From positions 310,001 through 374,000 of the forward strand of contig CAJNOJ010000043.1 of the NCBI GenBank assembly GCA_905250025.1: DNA of 64,000 nucleotides, written 5' to 3'. A program made the position numbers and the translations under genes. This DNA is from Adineta ricciae. Its lineage: Eukaryota > Rotifera > Eurotatoria > Adinetida > Adinetidae. Shown here piece after piece: positions 10,001 through 22,777 of the stretch; positions within the stretch are counted from its first letter, which is position 1; each line of letters starts with the position of its first letter. The notes under the pieces are model-generated. The model saw nothing but the letters and a program-made list of their open reading frames with translations. It was not told where the DNA came from and did not search any database.

Positions 10001-12038
10001 ATGATCTATTTGCTATGACTCGTTTAGGAAGCAGCCAAGCGTGGTGAAACAAAAATGAACGTCAATCTAGGTGATTACTATGCGTATAGTGGTCGATTTG
10101 CAGATGCAGCAAGAAACTATCAACATGCAGGAGCACCTGAACGAGCGATGACAATGTTCTCTGATTTGCGCATGTTTGATCAGGCAAAGGTAGATCTAAT
10201 CCTAATCTTTTTCTTTTCTGTACGTTGTTTCATTCATAACCTAGGAGTACATGGTGGCAGGCGACGTTGATCAGCAAAAACTATTGAATAAACAAGCAGA
10301 ATGGGCCATATCCATGAACGAGCAACGGCGAGCAGCGGAATTGTTTGTTGCAGCCAATGATTTTCAAAAAGCAATTGATCTAGCAGGAAAAAATAAATGG
10401 GCAGATTTGTATGTTGATTTCAAATCAACCATTTATATACAAGCGATAATTTCCGCATTTAGACTAGCAACTATTACAGGCAAATTAGACAAGAATGAAA
10501 CAGATCTTCTTCGCCGATGTGCACGTTATTTTGTAGAAATGAAACAATACACCTATGCTGCAGATGTTTATGAAAAGATGGGTGATATCAAATCTTTAGT
10601 GGACATGCGTATCATTCTTTCGCAATGGCATGAAGTCTTTGCCTTGGTTCGTCGTTATCCAGCGTATGCATCGGATGCATACTACAACTATGGTCAATAC
10701 TTAGCCGAACAAGACCGATTTGTTGATGCGCAACGTGCTTTTCATAAAGCTGGTCGTGTCAATGAAGCACGAAATGTTCTTCAAGCATTGACAAACAATG
10801 CTGTCAATGAGACGCGTTTCAATGATGCAGGATATTACAATTGGTTGCTCTCAAAAGAGTATTTAATTGCATTAAGTGAAACTTTAAATGACGACTTACG
10901 CACTGATTTATTTAAACGTTATAACCGTTGTTCGCTATTATCCGAACTTTACTATGCATATCAATATATATATGAATATACAACGGAACCATTTGTTGAT
11001 ACTCCACCGATTATCTTGTTTAACATTGCGCGATTTATTTATCACAAATTAGCGAACTTAGCTGGCGATATTCCACCGGCATTATCGAAATTTCGAACAT
11101 GTTATGCTGCATGTAAAATAGCAAAAAATTTGAATGCGAACAAGTTTAGTCGACAGATGATCTATTTGATGCGTGATTTGACATTCACGCATAATCTAGG
11201 AAGTAAGCGAGTTGAAATCGAACAATTAGCGTTGGAAATGGAAGCGAGAACATTCACCGACGATCATGATCTATTACCATTATGTTATCGATGTTCGCAT
11301 CATAATGAATTGTTGAATGCACGAGGAAATTCTTGTTCAAGTTGCGGAAGCCCTTTTGTACGTCTCAAGTTTTTCTTATTAAACCACTCAGTACAGTCTT
11401 CTCTTTTCAGGTTCTTTCATTTTTATCATTCGATGTTTTGCCATTGGTGGAGTTTATTCTGCCGTCGGATATTAATGATGAAGATGCACTAAATCTGCTT
11501 GAACAAGTGCCGAATAGTCAATTGGAAAACGTCAATCCATCTAATAAAATGAATCAATCCACAGCTAATCGTCTTGTTATTACTGAACAAGGAAACACCA
11601 CGCGTGCTGAAGACAAAGATCCATTTTTGAAACGTATGAGTAAATACAGTGCAAATCCAGATGATTACCGACCTGTGGTGGTTGATCGAGCGCTGCTTAA
11701 AGCGATGGATCCTTCTCTGGTCTTCGTCTGTAAATGGCCGTTCCCGTTGAGATGGAAATGGTATCGCATTATTGTGCCCGAACAACCTGTTGGTCGATGT
11801 CGACATTGTAATAAAGTAAGAGTCCAAGGTTTTTGTAATATTGTGGAGGCACGAGCATTTGTTATACATAGTTTTTTCACAACGATGAATTCGAATTAGC
11901 TCTGTTGGAACAAGGTGTTTGCCCGTTCTGTCGAAATAACAAAGATACAGACACGTCAGGTAAAGATATTTCAGTCGTTTTGACTTCATCGAAGTGTTTT
12001 TCGTTTGATTTTATTTAGAAAATAACAATGATTTCTAA
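7019..12038 (+). CDS. IFT122: Intraflagellar transport protein 122 (IFT-A)
   Basis: This multi-exon gene starts [11 protein letters not shown], like the N-terminus of the vertebrate protein. First exons read as 7019-7077, 7137-7246, 7302-7422, 7476-7686 and 7739-7818. WD-repeat blades follow ([32 protein letters not shown]), then [17 protein letters not shown], then the TPR-like solenoid ([26 protein letters not shown]). Cysteine pairs [12 protein letters not shown] and CRHCNK...CPFC lie at the C-terminus, ending at a stop in a short last exon (12019-12038). IFT122 is a core subunit of IFT-A, which drives retrograde transport and membrane-protein entry in cilia. Most introns are about 50 nt. 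One spans about 9301-9638, and one of 54 nt (10409-10462) has no in-frame stop. Length, about 1,200 residues, is as expected. Confidence 0.95.
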
Positions 12039-12426
12039 GTTTATAACAATACAAACCACTGGTCTTGCTTCGTTGTTATGCATATTTGTCAATGGAATCT
12101 GACTCAGTTTTGGACACATTCGAGCGCTGATTTACATAAATAAATTACTTTCTGTTTTATCAAATATAATCGTACTCACAAAAGGCAAATGAATCCCTCA
12201 TCCAATAGAATATGTTGTCATTTTTCAGTAAAGAAAATAGATACAAAAAAAGCACACATGCGCGACGAAGAAAGAAATTCAATGTAAAAAAAAAGATATT
12301 GGCTATAATCAACAAATGAACATGTTTTACTTTATAGACATGTCCGATTCTTTGTCTTATGAAACGTAGTATAGAAACTATACATAGAAGAACGAGAGAC
12401 AGAGTACTAGCTATTCATTCACTGCT
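12039..12426. other. Convergent 3' ends of IFT122 and DNAJB
   Basis: About 390 nt of AT-rich sequence lies between two stop codons facing each other. It must hold both 3' UTRs. No gene or structured element was recognised. Confidence 0.6.
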
Positions 12427-13707
12427 TTAATTTCGTAACGTTGATCCAATTGTTTCCTTCTGTTCTTTACTGAGCGTGTCAGGAAATTTAATATCGAATT
12501 TAACAATGATATCGCCTCGTGTACTTGGCTGCTTCGTGTTCGGAAGACCATCACCGGAAAGACGTTTCTCAGTTGTAGGTTTGATGACATCATTCAGTTG
12601 TAGCTTCCGCACACGGCTTGGATCAAGTGTAGGAACATTGATAGTTGTGCCACATAATGCCTGAGAGGCCAGGAGTTTAGTTTCGACAAAAGATGAACTG
12701 ATCAACTTACCTCTTTCAAAGTAATCTTCGCGGTATAAATAAGATCTGCACCTTCTCGTCGAAATGTTTGATGTGGTTTATCTTTGATTATGAAAATGAT
12801 ATCGGCAGGTATTGTAGATGGAGATTGATCACCTTCACGTGGAAATGTTATTTTGGTACCCTGTTTCCATCCGGGTTTTATATCGATTGTTAAAACTTTG
12901 TCTTCCACTCGTGTTGTACGACCGTCAGGATTGAGGACTTTCCGAGATATTTTCATTTTCTTTGTTGTACCATTTGAAACTTCTTCTAGAGTCACAAACA
13001 GTTCATGCTCGATAGGAGGATCTTGGGTCTTCTTTCTTGGCATTTGACTTTGTTGAGCAGGGTGGCCGCCACCGAAGTTAAAGCCACCCATATTCGAAAA
13101 ACCTCCGAAACCGCCACCGGGTCCTTCATCATCATCTCCACCGAAGAACATTGCAAATGGATCAGCTCCACCCTAGAGTCGAACCGCACGAATAGATAAG
13201 ACTCGTACGAAAAACTATCTTGTCTTACAAAAAACATTCGAAAGGTTTGATGCGGATCGACATTAGAGTAGAATTGATGTGTGCCAGCACCACCGGGGCC
13301 GCCGCCACCACCACCCATACCACCTTTCAAACCTAATCAAAATGTCGGTGTGTACCAGTTGAACTATTCGTCAAAATTTTTTACCTTCTTCTCCATATTT
13401 GTCGAATATTTCCTTCTTCTTAGGATCTGATAGTATTTCATATGCTTCAGCAATGGATTTAAACTTTTCTTCCGCACCCGCCTCCTTATTTTTATCCGGA
13501 TGATACTTGAGAGCACTGAAAAAATACACATACAACGTTACAGAACCTTTTCTATTTGTAATTTACAGTTTTCGATAAGCTTTCTTTATGTCATCATCAG
13601 AGGCGCCTTTGGTTAAACCTAGAAATCAACAGAAGTAAAATACTAGTCGAGAAAGAACAGAAAATAAAGCCGATGTTACCTAATATTTTATAGTAATCTT
13701 TTCCCAT
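12427..13707 (-). CDS. DNAJB1: DnaJ homologue subfamily B (type II Hsp40)
   Basis: The first exon gives [10 protein letters not shown]. Later exons supply the J domain with YHPDKNK, then [20 protein letters not shown], a Gly/Phe-rich linker ([29 protein letters not shown]), and the C-terminal substrate domains with [28 protein letters not shown] and [13 protein letters not shown]. This order matches DNAJB1/B4/B5: co-chaperones that stimulate Hsp70 ATPase through the HPD motif. There is no zinc-finger domain, which excludes type I. Introns are short, for example 12661-12710. A possible 5' acceptor lies at 13740-13741, upstream of the ATG, and an HSE-like site lies about 180 nt upstream. Which B paralogue it is cannot be fixed from here. 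Confidence 0.93.
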
Positions 13708-14085
13708 CGAATATTTACGAATAGTAACAACACAAAAATCTGTAAGAAAAAGAAAAGTAACGGTATTTCTCCTGCTTGAACTAACATAACAATTAAAGTG
13801 CGTGTCTACTTGTTTTTTCCCTTTCGTCATCTATTCTGTTTGTCGTTCTTTCATAACCTATTTAAGAATGTTGTCGAATCGTCTAGAAGCTTCGATACCA
13901 CAACAGAACAGGAAGATGAAAGAAAGAAATATATATAAAGAAGGGCATCGAAGATTTGTAGAACGATCCACCAATCGAAAATTAGTCGCTAGAAGTAAGT
14001 GCTTTTTTTCAAACATACGATCACCATGGAAAGGTGAGAAAAGAATGGCGAGGATAGTTTTATTGTATCTGATCAAACTTAGGCA
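13708..14085. other. Divergent region between DNAJB and RSPH10B
   Basis: The stretch contains the DNAJB upstream region and the RSPH10B 5' leader. A good donor (AGAAGTAAGT, about 13991-14000) and an acceptor at 14081-14082 suggest an untranslated first exon and 5' UTR intron for RSPH10B. Confidence 0.45.
13885..13894. promoter_or_regulatory. Heat-shock-element-like inverted unit
   Basis: AGAAGCTTCG is a perfect nGAAnnTTCn dimer, about 180 nt upstream of the DNAJB start. Flanking pentamers match the HSE phase only imperfectly. It is a candidate HSF1 site given that the target is an Hsp40 gene. A short palindrome like this can occur by chance. Confidence 0.35.
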
Positions 14086-17000
14086 ATGCCAGCAAAAGCA
14101 GGTGGTAAAAAAGCGCCAAAATCCGATGACGAACCGAAGAAAAAAGACTCAACGAAAGGTTCGAAGAAAAATACTGAAGATGTAGGCGAAGCTGGGTCAG
14201 CCACAACTGGACATACATCGTCATCGAAAACACCAGCAGGCAATCTAGCGCGTGGCGCATCACAAATAGGAACACCAACGGATGAATTGAGTAGTAAAGA
14301 GCCAGGTACGTCAACAATAGAGCCTGGACAGCAAACAGAAGGAAATCGAGAAGGAGGCGAAGCAGGTGACAATGCTGCAAGTGCTCCTGTTCCAGAAGCA
14401 GATATTAAATATGAGGAACCGATTTTACCAAATTTAATTGTACTAAAGTATGAATATAGCCAGTACAGGCATAAGTCTTCTTCATCATCATCTTTTCTAT
14501 TTATACTAGTTATGAAGGTGGAAAAGAAAAAGGTCTGTACGAAGGACATGGAACGGCAACGTATGTTGGTGGTCATACTTATACAGTAAGATATTGTGGA
14601 TGATCAAGTCTGGTGCGTATCGATTTATTACTAGGGCGATTGGAGTGGAAATATGATGCACGGCCAAGGTCGATACGAATGGGCAGATGGAGTTGTCTAT
14701 ACCGGTTCGATTGTGAACAATCAAATCGAGGGTCTTGGTACATATCAATGGCCAGATGGAAGGTAATAAGCAACAAATCAACTACGTATCCTATTCGAGA
14801 ATGTTCTATCTATAGTGAATATCATGGTGATGTCCTGCGTGGTCGTCGTCATGGTACAGGAATATTTCGACACGGGCAGAGTCCACTCACTTACGAAGGT
14901 AGATGGTATATGGGCAATATGCATGGAAAGGTATTCTGATATGTCTCCTATGCCTGCATACATATTTTGTCTGAATTGATGTCAGGGCACATTACAATTC
15001 GATCGTTCAGGAGCAAGTTATTATACAGGAGATTTCATCATGAACATACCGTCCGGAAAAGGTCGTCGACAGTATGCTTCAGGAAACTTTTACGAAGGTA
15101 TGTGGGTGAATGGAAAACGGCATGGCTATGGTGTGTTCTCTTGGAATAATGGAAGTGGAGAATACATCGGACAGTGGGAGAATGGCATTCAGGTTTGTGT
15201 GTTTATCATTGTTTTCGATGTATTGGAGCGAAGGATGTATATTTAGCAAGGACATGGTATTCATATTTGGTATCTCATTCGCGATGAAGAATCGCATTAT
15301 GCACTACGAAACTATTATGAAGGAAATTTTGTTAATGGTCGAAGAAATGGTTTTGGCACGTTCTATTATTCAAGTGGAACGAAATACATAGGAGAATGGA
15401 AAGAGGATCAAAAGCATGGAAAAGTACATTTGGAAATGGTTGATATGATAGAGATTAAATGAACCACATTCTATTTAGGGAAAAGTTATTTTAAGAAATG
15501 GAACAACGATCGAGGCAGATTTCTCATATGATCGTATTATGACATCTTTGACAGATGATATGACGTCAATGTTGCTTATTGAGTTACCTGAAATAGCATC
15601 GAAAACTCCAATACCATCTGGTAAAAAAGTGTGATTTCCCCTTTTACTCGAACATAACTAATTCGTCTGTTAAATAGCATCAAATACTCTCGATCCTATG
15701 AACATAAAACGAAGTGAAAGTCGAAACACCATTGGTCCTAGCTTTAAATTACAATTCGATCCAGTTTTCGATCACGTCACAGCTATGGAAGACGAGAAAA
15801 AGATAATTACCGAACAAGTTCGTAATGATTGAACTGGTGACCATACACATTTTTGTCCCAATTGTCCTCTTTAGGTATTTCATGTTCTCTTTCGTCATCT
15901 TCCCAAACTCAATCAACTCTACCGACTCTACGCACGTCTGGGCGTCGATATCCAAACAAATGTTGATAATACATTTCTTATGACACGTATGCAATTCTGG
16001 CGTTTCATTCTCGATTGTAATTTACATAGCTATGGTGTTACATTGATTGAATATGACCGAATGATTGGTAGGTATCTCTTGATAGGGTCTTGATCGTCAT
16101 TGAATCATTTTCTTTTCTAGCGGAGTGTTTACCAACAGAAAATATTCACGGACCAGACGAAGGAATATTAGTACGAGAATTTCTCAATGCTATTGCAATT
16201 ATTTGTTTTCATTTGCACCGATTAAAAAAGATGTAAGTATACGAAATAAGTTATGTAACGCAGTATACATATGATTGGTTTTCTTAGAGAAAACGAAACG
16301 CCAATAGACAAACTGCCGACCAGTCTACAGGTTGCTACAGCAATGGAAGCAGTTATTGAAAAGAACATTTTAGAACATGCAGGCATCGTTCGAGGTTTGT
16401 CTTGAGTAGACGTCTTGAATATAGCCTTTGATGTTGTGTATTGAAGGGAATCTCTTTACTGAAGCACAAAAATACCTTCAAGCATCTCAATATAAAGACC
16501 CATGTTACCAGATTTATTTATTGTTCTGTACAAAAAACAAGGTTTGTCAGATAAATTGTCTTCTCTACATATAATTGAACGATTTTTCTTCCAGAACAAG
16601 CCATTTGATATGACTATGCAAAAACGTGATTTTCTACTAATGCTAAAACATTTTCAGTTGATTGATCGAACACATCTAACCGCATCCCGTGTCATTTCGA
16701 TATTAGCGGAAGATGATCCAAATATTCGACCATCCGGCCTACAAAATACCACAGACGTTCGTTTAGACATCGAAGTAAACTATGATTCGATTTTGCATGA
16801 GAAACACTGATCAATAAACAACATTTCACTTTTCAGATGTGCTTTCTCGAATTTTACGAAGCCTTGATCGCCTGTGCTCTGATTTATCCGAGTAATAAAC
16901 TCTATAACGCTTACACACGACCTTCGAAGACAGCTGGCTCGGAACATAGTCTAGGCTCTCAACCATCAATCGGTTCGGTAATATTGAAAATAAACTTCAG

Positions 17001-17437
17001 TTTCGTTCTGTTGAGAACAATATGGATTCCTTTTAGCCAATCGTTCCTGATCAGTACCAAGACAGTCGAGTATCGGAACTTCCGACGATTGTCGTTCGTG
17101 AAGTATCTGATTTCATACCCGAGTCGCCTGATGATCCTGATAAACCGCGATCTTCATCGAGTCATGGTACGAGCTTTGTCTCGCGTTCGTTTTCAATCTA
17201 TTTTGATTCTTTTCAGAACATGACGGACAAGCAAGTAGCATCGAGCCGTCCGTTCTTTCATTATCAACTTATGCAGCAAAGATTCACGGTTTCTTTCAAG
17301 GCGTTTTTCTTCCAGCGGCAGTCTCATACAAAAATATTCGTGAATTGATTCGTATTGATCAAGAAAAGACATGGCAAGGATTAAAACCAACCAGCGAACC
17401 TTCATGGTTGCAGAAATATGTGACACTTCTTGAATGA
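14086..17437 (+). CDS. RSPH10B: Radial spoke head 10 homologue B (MORN-repeat axonemal protein)
   Basis: The start at 14086 follows an acceptor by 3 nt. About 115 low-complexity residues (Lys/Ser/Thr/Gly-rich) lead into PNLIV and YEGGKEKGLYEGHGTATYVGG. A run of about ten MORN repeats follows across small exons (GQGRYEWADG, YEGMWVNGKRHGYGVF, YIGEWKEDQKHGKG). The C-terminal part contains MTRMQFWRFILD, RDFLLMLKHFQLIDRTHLTA and CFLEFYEALIACALIY, blocks shared with vertebrate RSPH10B. The stop is at 17435-17437. The protein belongs to the radial spoke head of motile cilia. Its neighbours IFT122 and the calcyphosin-like gene are also cilia-associated. Exon joins in the middle were inferred from MORN continuity. 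Confidence 0.92.
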
Positions 17438-17789
17438 AGTTTTGTACGGAAATACTTTTTTTAATCAAAATAAATATTACGAAGAAAAGCATTGGATTTT
17501 CAAATGAAATTATCGCCTTTCATTATTTTCTTTTCTATTCAATTAAAAAACACTTGTTAAAAGTACATATATACTTGATTAAGGTTAAAAAAAAAGCTCT
17601 TCGTACATGAATATATTCGATTGTCAGTCATTATCGTCGTTGCACATCTACGAATAAGCATGTATCCATAAAACAAAACAAAAGAAGAAAACAACAGACA
17701 CAACTAACGTTAGAAGAAGAGCTGAATGAATGAAATTCCTAAATCTTTTTGGATGGTTTCGAAATGAAAAAAAACTAAAGACAGTTCAC
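17438..17789. other. Convergent 3' region, RSPH10B / CAPSL
   Basis: This 352-nt AT-rich spacer lies between facing stop codons. It has an AATAAA at about 17470 for RSPH10B. No gene was seen. Confidence 0.6.
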
Positions 17790-18639
<850 letters not shown>

Positions 18640-19271
18640 GGTAGTGTGCGGAGAAGTCAACAAGTGCTTGGGTGTGTATGATCTAGGGATAAGCGAAGAG
18701 GGTGACTTAAACAATGAGAGGTTTTGCTATTGTATGTGAAATTATTCAAATGGTTTGGTGGTGACAGCACCATATAACTGCTACAACATGCTTTAGTTGT
18801 TCGGGCAACCAATAGAGGTCGCTGTAAATTTCATAAGTGTATAGATCGGTAAGATTTAAGGAAAACAAACCTTTTTGATCAGCTTGCTAGTCAAATTTAT
18901 TTTTATCTCTTCATGCGAAAAAATCTACGAATCAGGCAGGGTTACGACGAGCGCTACTCTCGACTATTGACAAAGAATAACCATTCGGTTTACATTGGGG
19001 TATTTTATCATGTTGTATGTATGTTTGTTTGAGTTTTATTCATCTATTGATCATTGGACGACCGTAAACTTTTTCAGTCAATGACTAATGAATCGTCGGA
19101 AAAATAAAACTCCCTAAATTGTCGGGTCATGCTTGATTGAATATCTTGATCAGGGGGAACCTTTGATTTCTTCTCAATTTAACTCATGATTTCTTCAACA
19201 TCGAATTCCATAGCGTCATCTACAATCAACCGCTGTTTTTCTCATTTAGATTACTAATAATCTCCACTGAT
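18640..19271. other. Divergent intergenic region upstream of CAPSL
   Basis: About 630 nt with no gene seen. It holds the CAPSL promoter, including an X-box-like site, and at 19248-19249 an acceptor (CTCATTTAG) 22 nt before the next plus-strand ATG. Confidence 0.5.
18796..18809. promoter_or_regulatory. RFX X-box-like motif
   Basis: GTTGTTCGGGCAAC resembles the RFX consensus GTNRCC-N(1-3)-RGYAAC. The right half matches perfectly and the left half has two mismatches. It lies about 157 nt upstream of the start of CAPSL, a type of gene controlled by RFX factors in ciliated animals. Confidence 0.35.
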
Positions 19272-19847
19272 ATGACAGCAACTGCATGTTGTACATCGAA
19301 CCCCGTTATCTATCCAATTCAAACCGTTTCCAATAAATCACAATTTAGCGCAATTCTACCTCGAACTTCACACTCGCCATCCTCGTCATCAATTCTCACC
19401 ATATCGGAAATCGCCAAAGCAATTCAATCGAAAAGTGACATAAATAACAATAATAATTCTGAGGACATCGTTGAGGAAAGCTCTCATATCGCAAGCGATG
19501 ACGCCACAATTGATGAAGAAGAATTCCTTTCATTTGTTGGCCTACGACGAAAAACGAAAAGATCTTCTGTGTCTTTGCCAAAACTACGGCCATTGGCGAA
19601 ACGATTAACAGCTCCACTTTGTTTACTTCCACTGGCCAAAAATGGCGAACGTGTCCGGCAATCTTTATATATTCTATTACCATTTTTGAAGTTCTTATCA
19701 ATCACAAATGATATTGAACTATTTTGTTCAACGGATGACAAGGCAAAAGCTCAAAGTCTGCTGCCACGTTCATTGGCACAATCACGAACAACCAAAACCA
19801 TAAACAAAGCAAAGGGCAAGAGAAAAGTGTCGAAAGCAGGTAATTAA
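19272..19847 (+). CDS. Unassigned 191-residue protein or first exon of a larger gene
   Basis: The open frame starts MTATACCTSNPVIYP, 22 nt after a splice-type acceptor. Ser-rich sequence (TSHSPSSSSILTIS) is followed by an acidic stretch (DDATIDEEEFLSFVGLRRK) and a basic C-terminus (KAKGKRKVSK). I recognise no domain. A donor at 19840-19841 would join it, in frame, to an acceptor ending at 20417, just before the next gene. In that model both form one protein of about 425 residues. The intron would be about 578 nt, long for this locus, so the two-gene and one-gene models are both open. Confidence 0.45.
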   Translation: MTATACCTSNPVIYPIQTVSNKSQFSAILPRTSHSPSSSSILTISEIAKAIQSKSDINNNNNSEDIVEESSHIASDDATIDEEEFLSFVGLRRKTKRSSVSLPKLRPLAKRLTAPLCLLPLAKNGERVRQSLYILLPFLKFLSITNDIELFCSTDDKAKAQSLLPRSLAQSRTTKTINKAKGKRKVSKAGN

Positions 19848-20428
19848 CAAAAACTGGCATGTGGAAAAAGAAAGATGCACTGTGCTCGAACATTGTTCGC
19901 TGACAATTCTGTGAATATGGAAAGTCTAAAAAGCGACCGTTTATTTCTGAGTCAATCGCAGACAACAGCAATCAGTGTTCATGATCGAATACAACGCTCT
20001 CAACATGTAGTTATGTTACATCGATGGGATAGAATTGTGTACATAAAAATTCTCGGGGGTAGCTTCAGATTTAATTTCACACGCTGTTATGTATCATTTG
20101 TGAATCCACTGAATAGCTTTTGGCGTTTGTTTCAAAAGAATCATATTCATTGCAGAGACTGTTTGCAAAAAATAAGATCAGTTGGATATAGGTTGACGCA
20201 TAGCGCCCTGTCGTATTTCTGGGTTATACACTTAACGACCTTAAAGTACGAGGTGTCACCTTAGAAAAGTTCGGAGTAAGCCGCTCATTTTCTATCAAAT
20301 TCGAACCTGAATCTTCATGTTGAAAGTGTAATATGCCGTACCTTTCGTTGCGACCTCTCTCTATCGAATCGATGAGCATTCATGTCATAGATAGATTGCA
20401 TTTTCTTCTTTTAATAGAATTCGTCACA
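19848..20428. other. Possible long intron or intergenic stretch
   Basis: About 580 nt lies between two plus-strand coding blocks. It contains a 130-codon plus-strand frame (19875-20264) that has no recognisable motif. The segment ends with a pyrimidine-rich acceptor (TTTTAATAG at 20409-20417). Confidence 0.4.
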
Positions 20429-21177
20429 ATGGCTGCCACTACTTTTCGTAATAATACACGGCGAACGCCTATGGCTAAATACATTCACTCAACTATCCAA
20501 TGCTCTGTCATTCTCGATCGTTTGGAACAATCCACTATTGATCAGATAATGCAAAACTCTACCGATGATACCATTTCTTCGGTTTGTATTTTGTTTGTTA
20601 ATTTCTTTCGATTGTTCCTTTTCCATCATAGTCACAAGTAACACTATCTTCACAAAGTCCTTCCAAATCTTCGTCTTCGAGTACTCGACGTTCGCTTAGT
20701 CAAACAACGACAAAAACAACTACGACGCGAACAACTATAACAACAATGACCACCGAAAGAACAACGGTCAAACACAAACTGACCACGACATCATATAATG
20801 ATTGCAAACGCTTTAAACATACACCCGAGAATAATAATTCCATCATACTTCCTGATAAAGATAAAACAAGCGCTTCAACATATGAACGTATTTATTTAAA
20901 ATGTTTTGTCTGCTCAAAACGCGAATATATTGATGCTCAAGCAACGAATAGTGACACATTACATTCCCATTGGCTTGAGCATGGAAATGAACTATCATTG
21001 AATATCTACGATTCGGATCTTGATGGAATTCTAACTCGTGTAGTCGAATTTTTCCATTTTCCTAAACGACATACATTTGAGGGCAAAATTCAAACTGTAT
21101 TTATCTTAAATTCGAAAGAAGTACGTAAAACATCGTTAGATCCAGTGGACGATGATGCATGTATTGTGCTAGACTAA
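20429..21177 (+). CDS. Unassigned protein with Thr-rich segment and CxxC/His zinc-finger-like motif
   Basis: Two exons (20429-20581 and 20632-21177) encode about 232 residues starting MAATTFRNNTRRTPMAKY. A Ser/Thr-rich stretch (SQTTTKTTTTRTTITTMTT) is followed by CFVCSK, then HSHWLEHG about 18 residues later, a possible zinc-binding CxxC...H/H unit. The C-terminus ends DDDACIVLD, an acidic-flanked hydrophobic tail resembling a SUMO-interacting motif. The ATG is 11 nt after an acceptor. It may be the downstream part of the gene at 19272. I do not recognise the family and assign no function. Confidence 0.5.
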
Positions 21178-22777
21178 AAGAATACCCTTATATATATATA
21201 CATATACATATTATTGTAATTTCGTTTTGGTGTCTCTTTTTCTCTTTCTCAGGAATCGAATTCGATTAGATTTTCGTACTTAATCTATCTTTTGTCTATC
21301 TATCTATCATGTACAATCAACTGTGTTTTCTTTCTCTGTGTTTACGTGTACTGTTTTGTCTACTGCGAACAAAAAACAGATCTTCAGTTCTACTCTTCCG
21401 TTTGATTTCGCCTTCTTTTGTACGTACTAATATTGAAGAAAGAAAAACCAAATCAAATATACGAATTTACATTTATGTAAATAAATATTTAACATTCAAG
21501 AGATATCAAACAGCAGATTTCCCTTTTGTTTTCATTTATAACAATAAACAGAAATGCAACGGTTATCATCGTGACATGATAAGGTATTTATAAACAATAT
21601 GTATCTATTGTTAACTAAACAATCTTCTATCTTTCAGAATGACGCAACTACTTCAAGGTACCGTTCATAAAGAACATCTGAAAAACGACAGTTCTCAGAG
21701 AGATGCAACACGAAGATCATATTTCTCGCAATTTTTCTAAAACTTGACAAGAAATGATTTCAGTAGCAGATCTGCAAATGCGTTGAGCTTCACTTCTCTT
21801 TCTACTTAATCTACTCTAGTATATTAAACAAGAGTCAGATCATTGATGTCTTTTATGAACATCGACTCTCAATCCCACAAATGATTCAAAAGTTTAATAT
21901 TCATTGCTTGGTCATATAAAATAGTATATATTTCTATATGTTAAACTTGGCTAAAAGTGCTCTTCAGATTTTTAACGATATTAAACTCTATTTAATCATG
22001 TTCATTTCTTCTTCAGATCATTGTTTCTTGTAAAGCACTACTCCTTTTTCTTTACGTCTTTATATGTAACTTTCACAACATGTGACTTGTATGAATAAAC
22101 ATCTTGAATTTCTAAGTAATCATTATGATTTTTATAACGAATACAGAAAAAGCAAGCCTGTCGACTTTCTGTTGTTTATAACGAGAGACATCGAACTACA
22201 GTTCACAAACTATTGATAGTAAAAAGACAAAAACCTTGACTCATTCGTCTAACCATTGATGACATGCTTCAGTGAAAGTTTTACATAGACAATGAGACAT
22301 AATCATCAATCTAATATTAAAACTTCTTTTCAATTTGATTATATTGCTGAATTGATGATTATAATTACTTCGATTGTAATTATCTTTCGAAATTCGATGT
22401 TCGTTTACGTTTGATCGATCCGAAAAACAATTTCAAGCTTTAATAGTCTCATTTGATACGGTTTCAATTCGACTGCAGCAAGGTTAAGACGGTTAATCAG
22501 TTCAATTTCTAACTCAAACTCTTCTTTCCGTTTATTCGAAATTAAAATACTTGATTAGCAAGCAGCTAATTGATTCTTTTCTTCTTGTCAAAAGTCTAAA
22601 TAATACTGAGAAGGTGAGACAAACAACGTTAAACCTTGTGTCGAATAATCATCGCGATGTGTCCAATGAGATTATTGTTCGTTTTTTTTCTGTTTATGCT
22701 GACTATATATGTGCCTAATACCCTCTATATTAAATTATGGAATATTCACACTGTTATAAATCTGAAAAATGTTCATA
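21178..22777. other. 1.6-kb gene-free AT-rich stretch
   Basis: The stretch begins with a TATATATACATATACATA tract shortly after the stop codon. Short frames exist (for example 21309-21593), but none has a motif or a plausible splice partner. It probably contains two convergent 3' UTRs and non-coding sequence. No inverted repeat pair was seen. Confidence 0.5.

Noticed and set aside
11489-11989. 166-codon minus-strand frame
   Set aside because: It is antisense to the C-terminal exons of IFT122, whose sense reading is unambiguous.
14079-14576. 165-codon minus-strand frame
   Set aside because: It is antisense to the low-complexity first exon of RSPH10B; composition produces the open frame.
19875-20264. 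130-codon plus-strand frame
   Set aside because: It has no motif or start context and lies in a likely intron or spacer.
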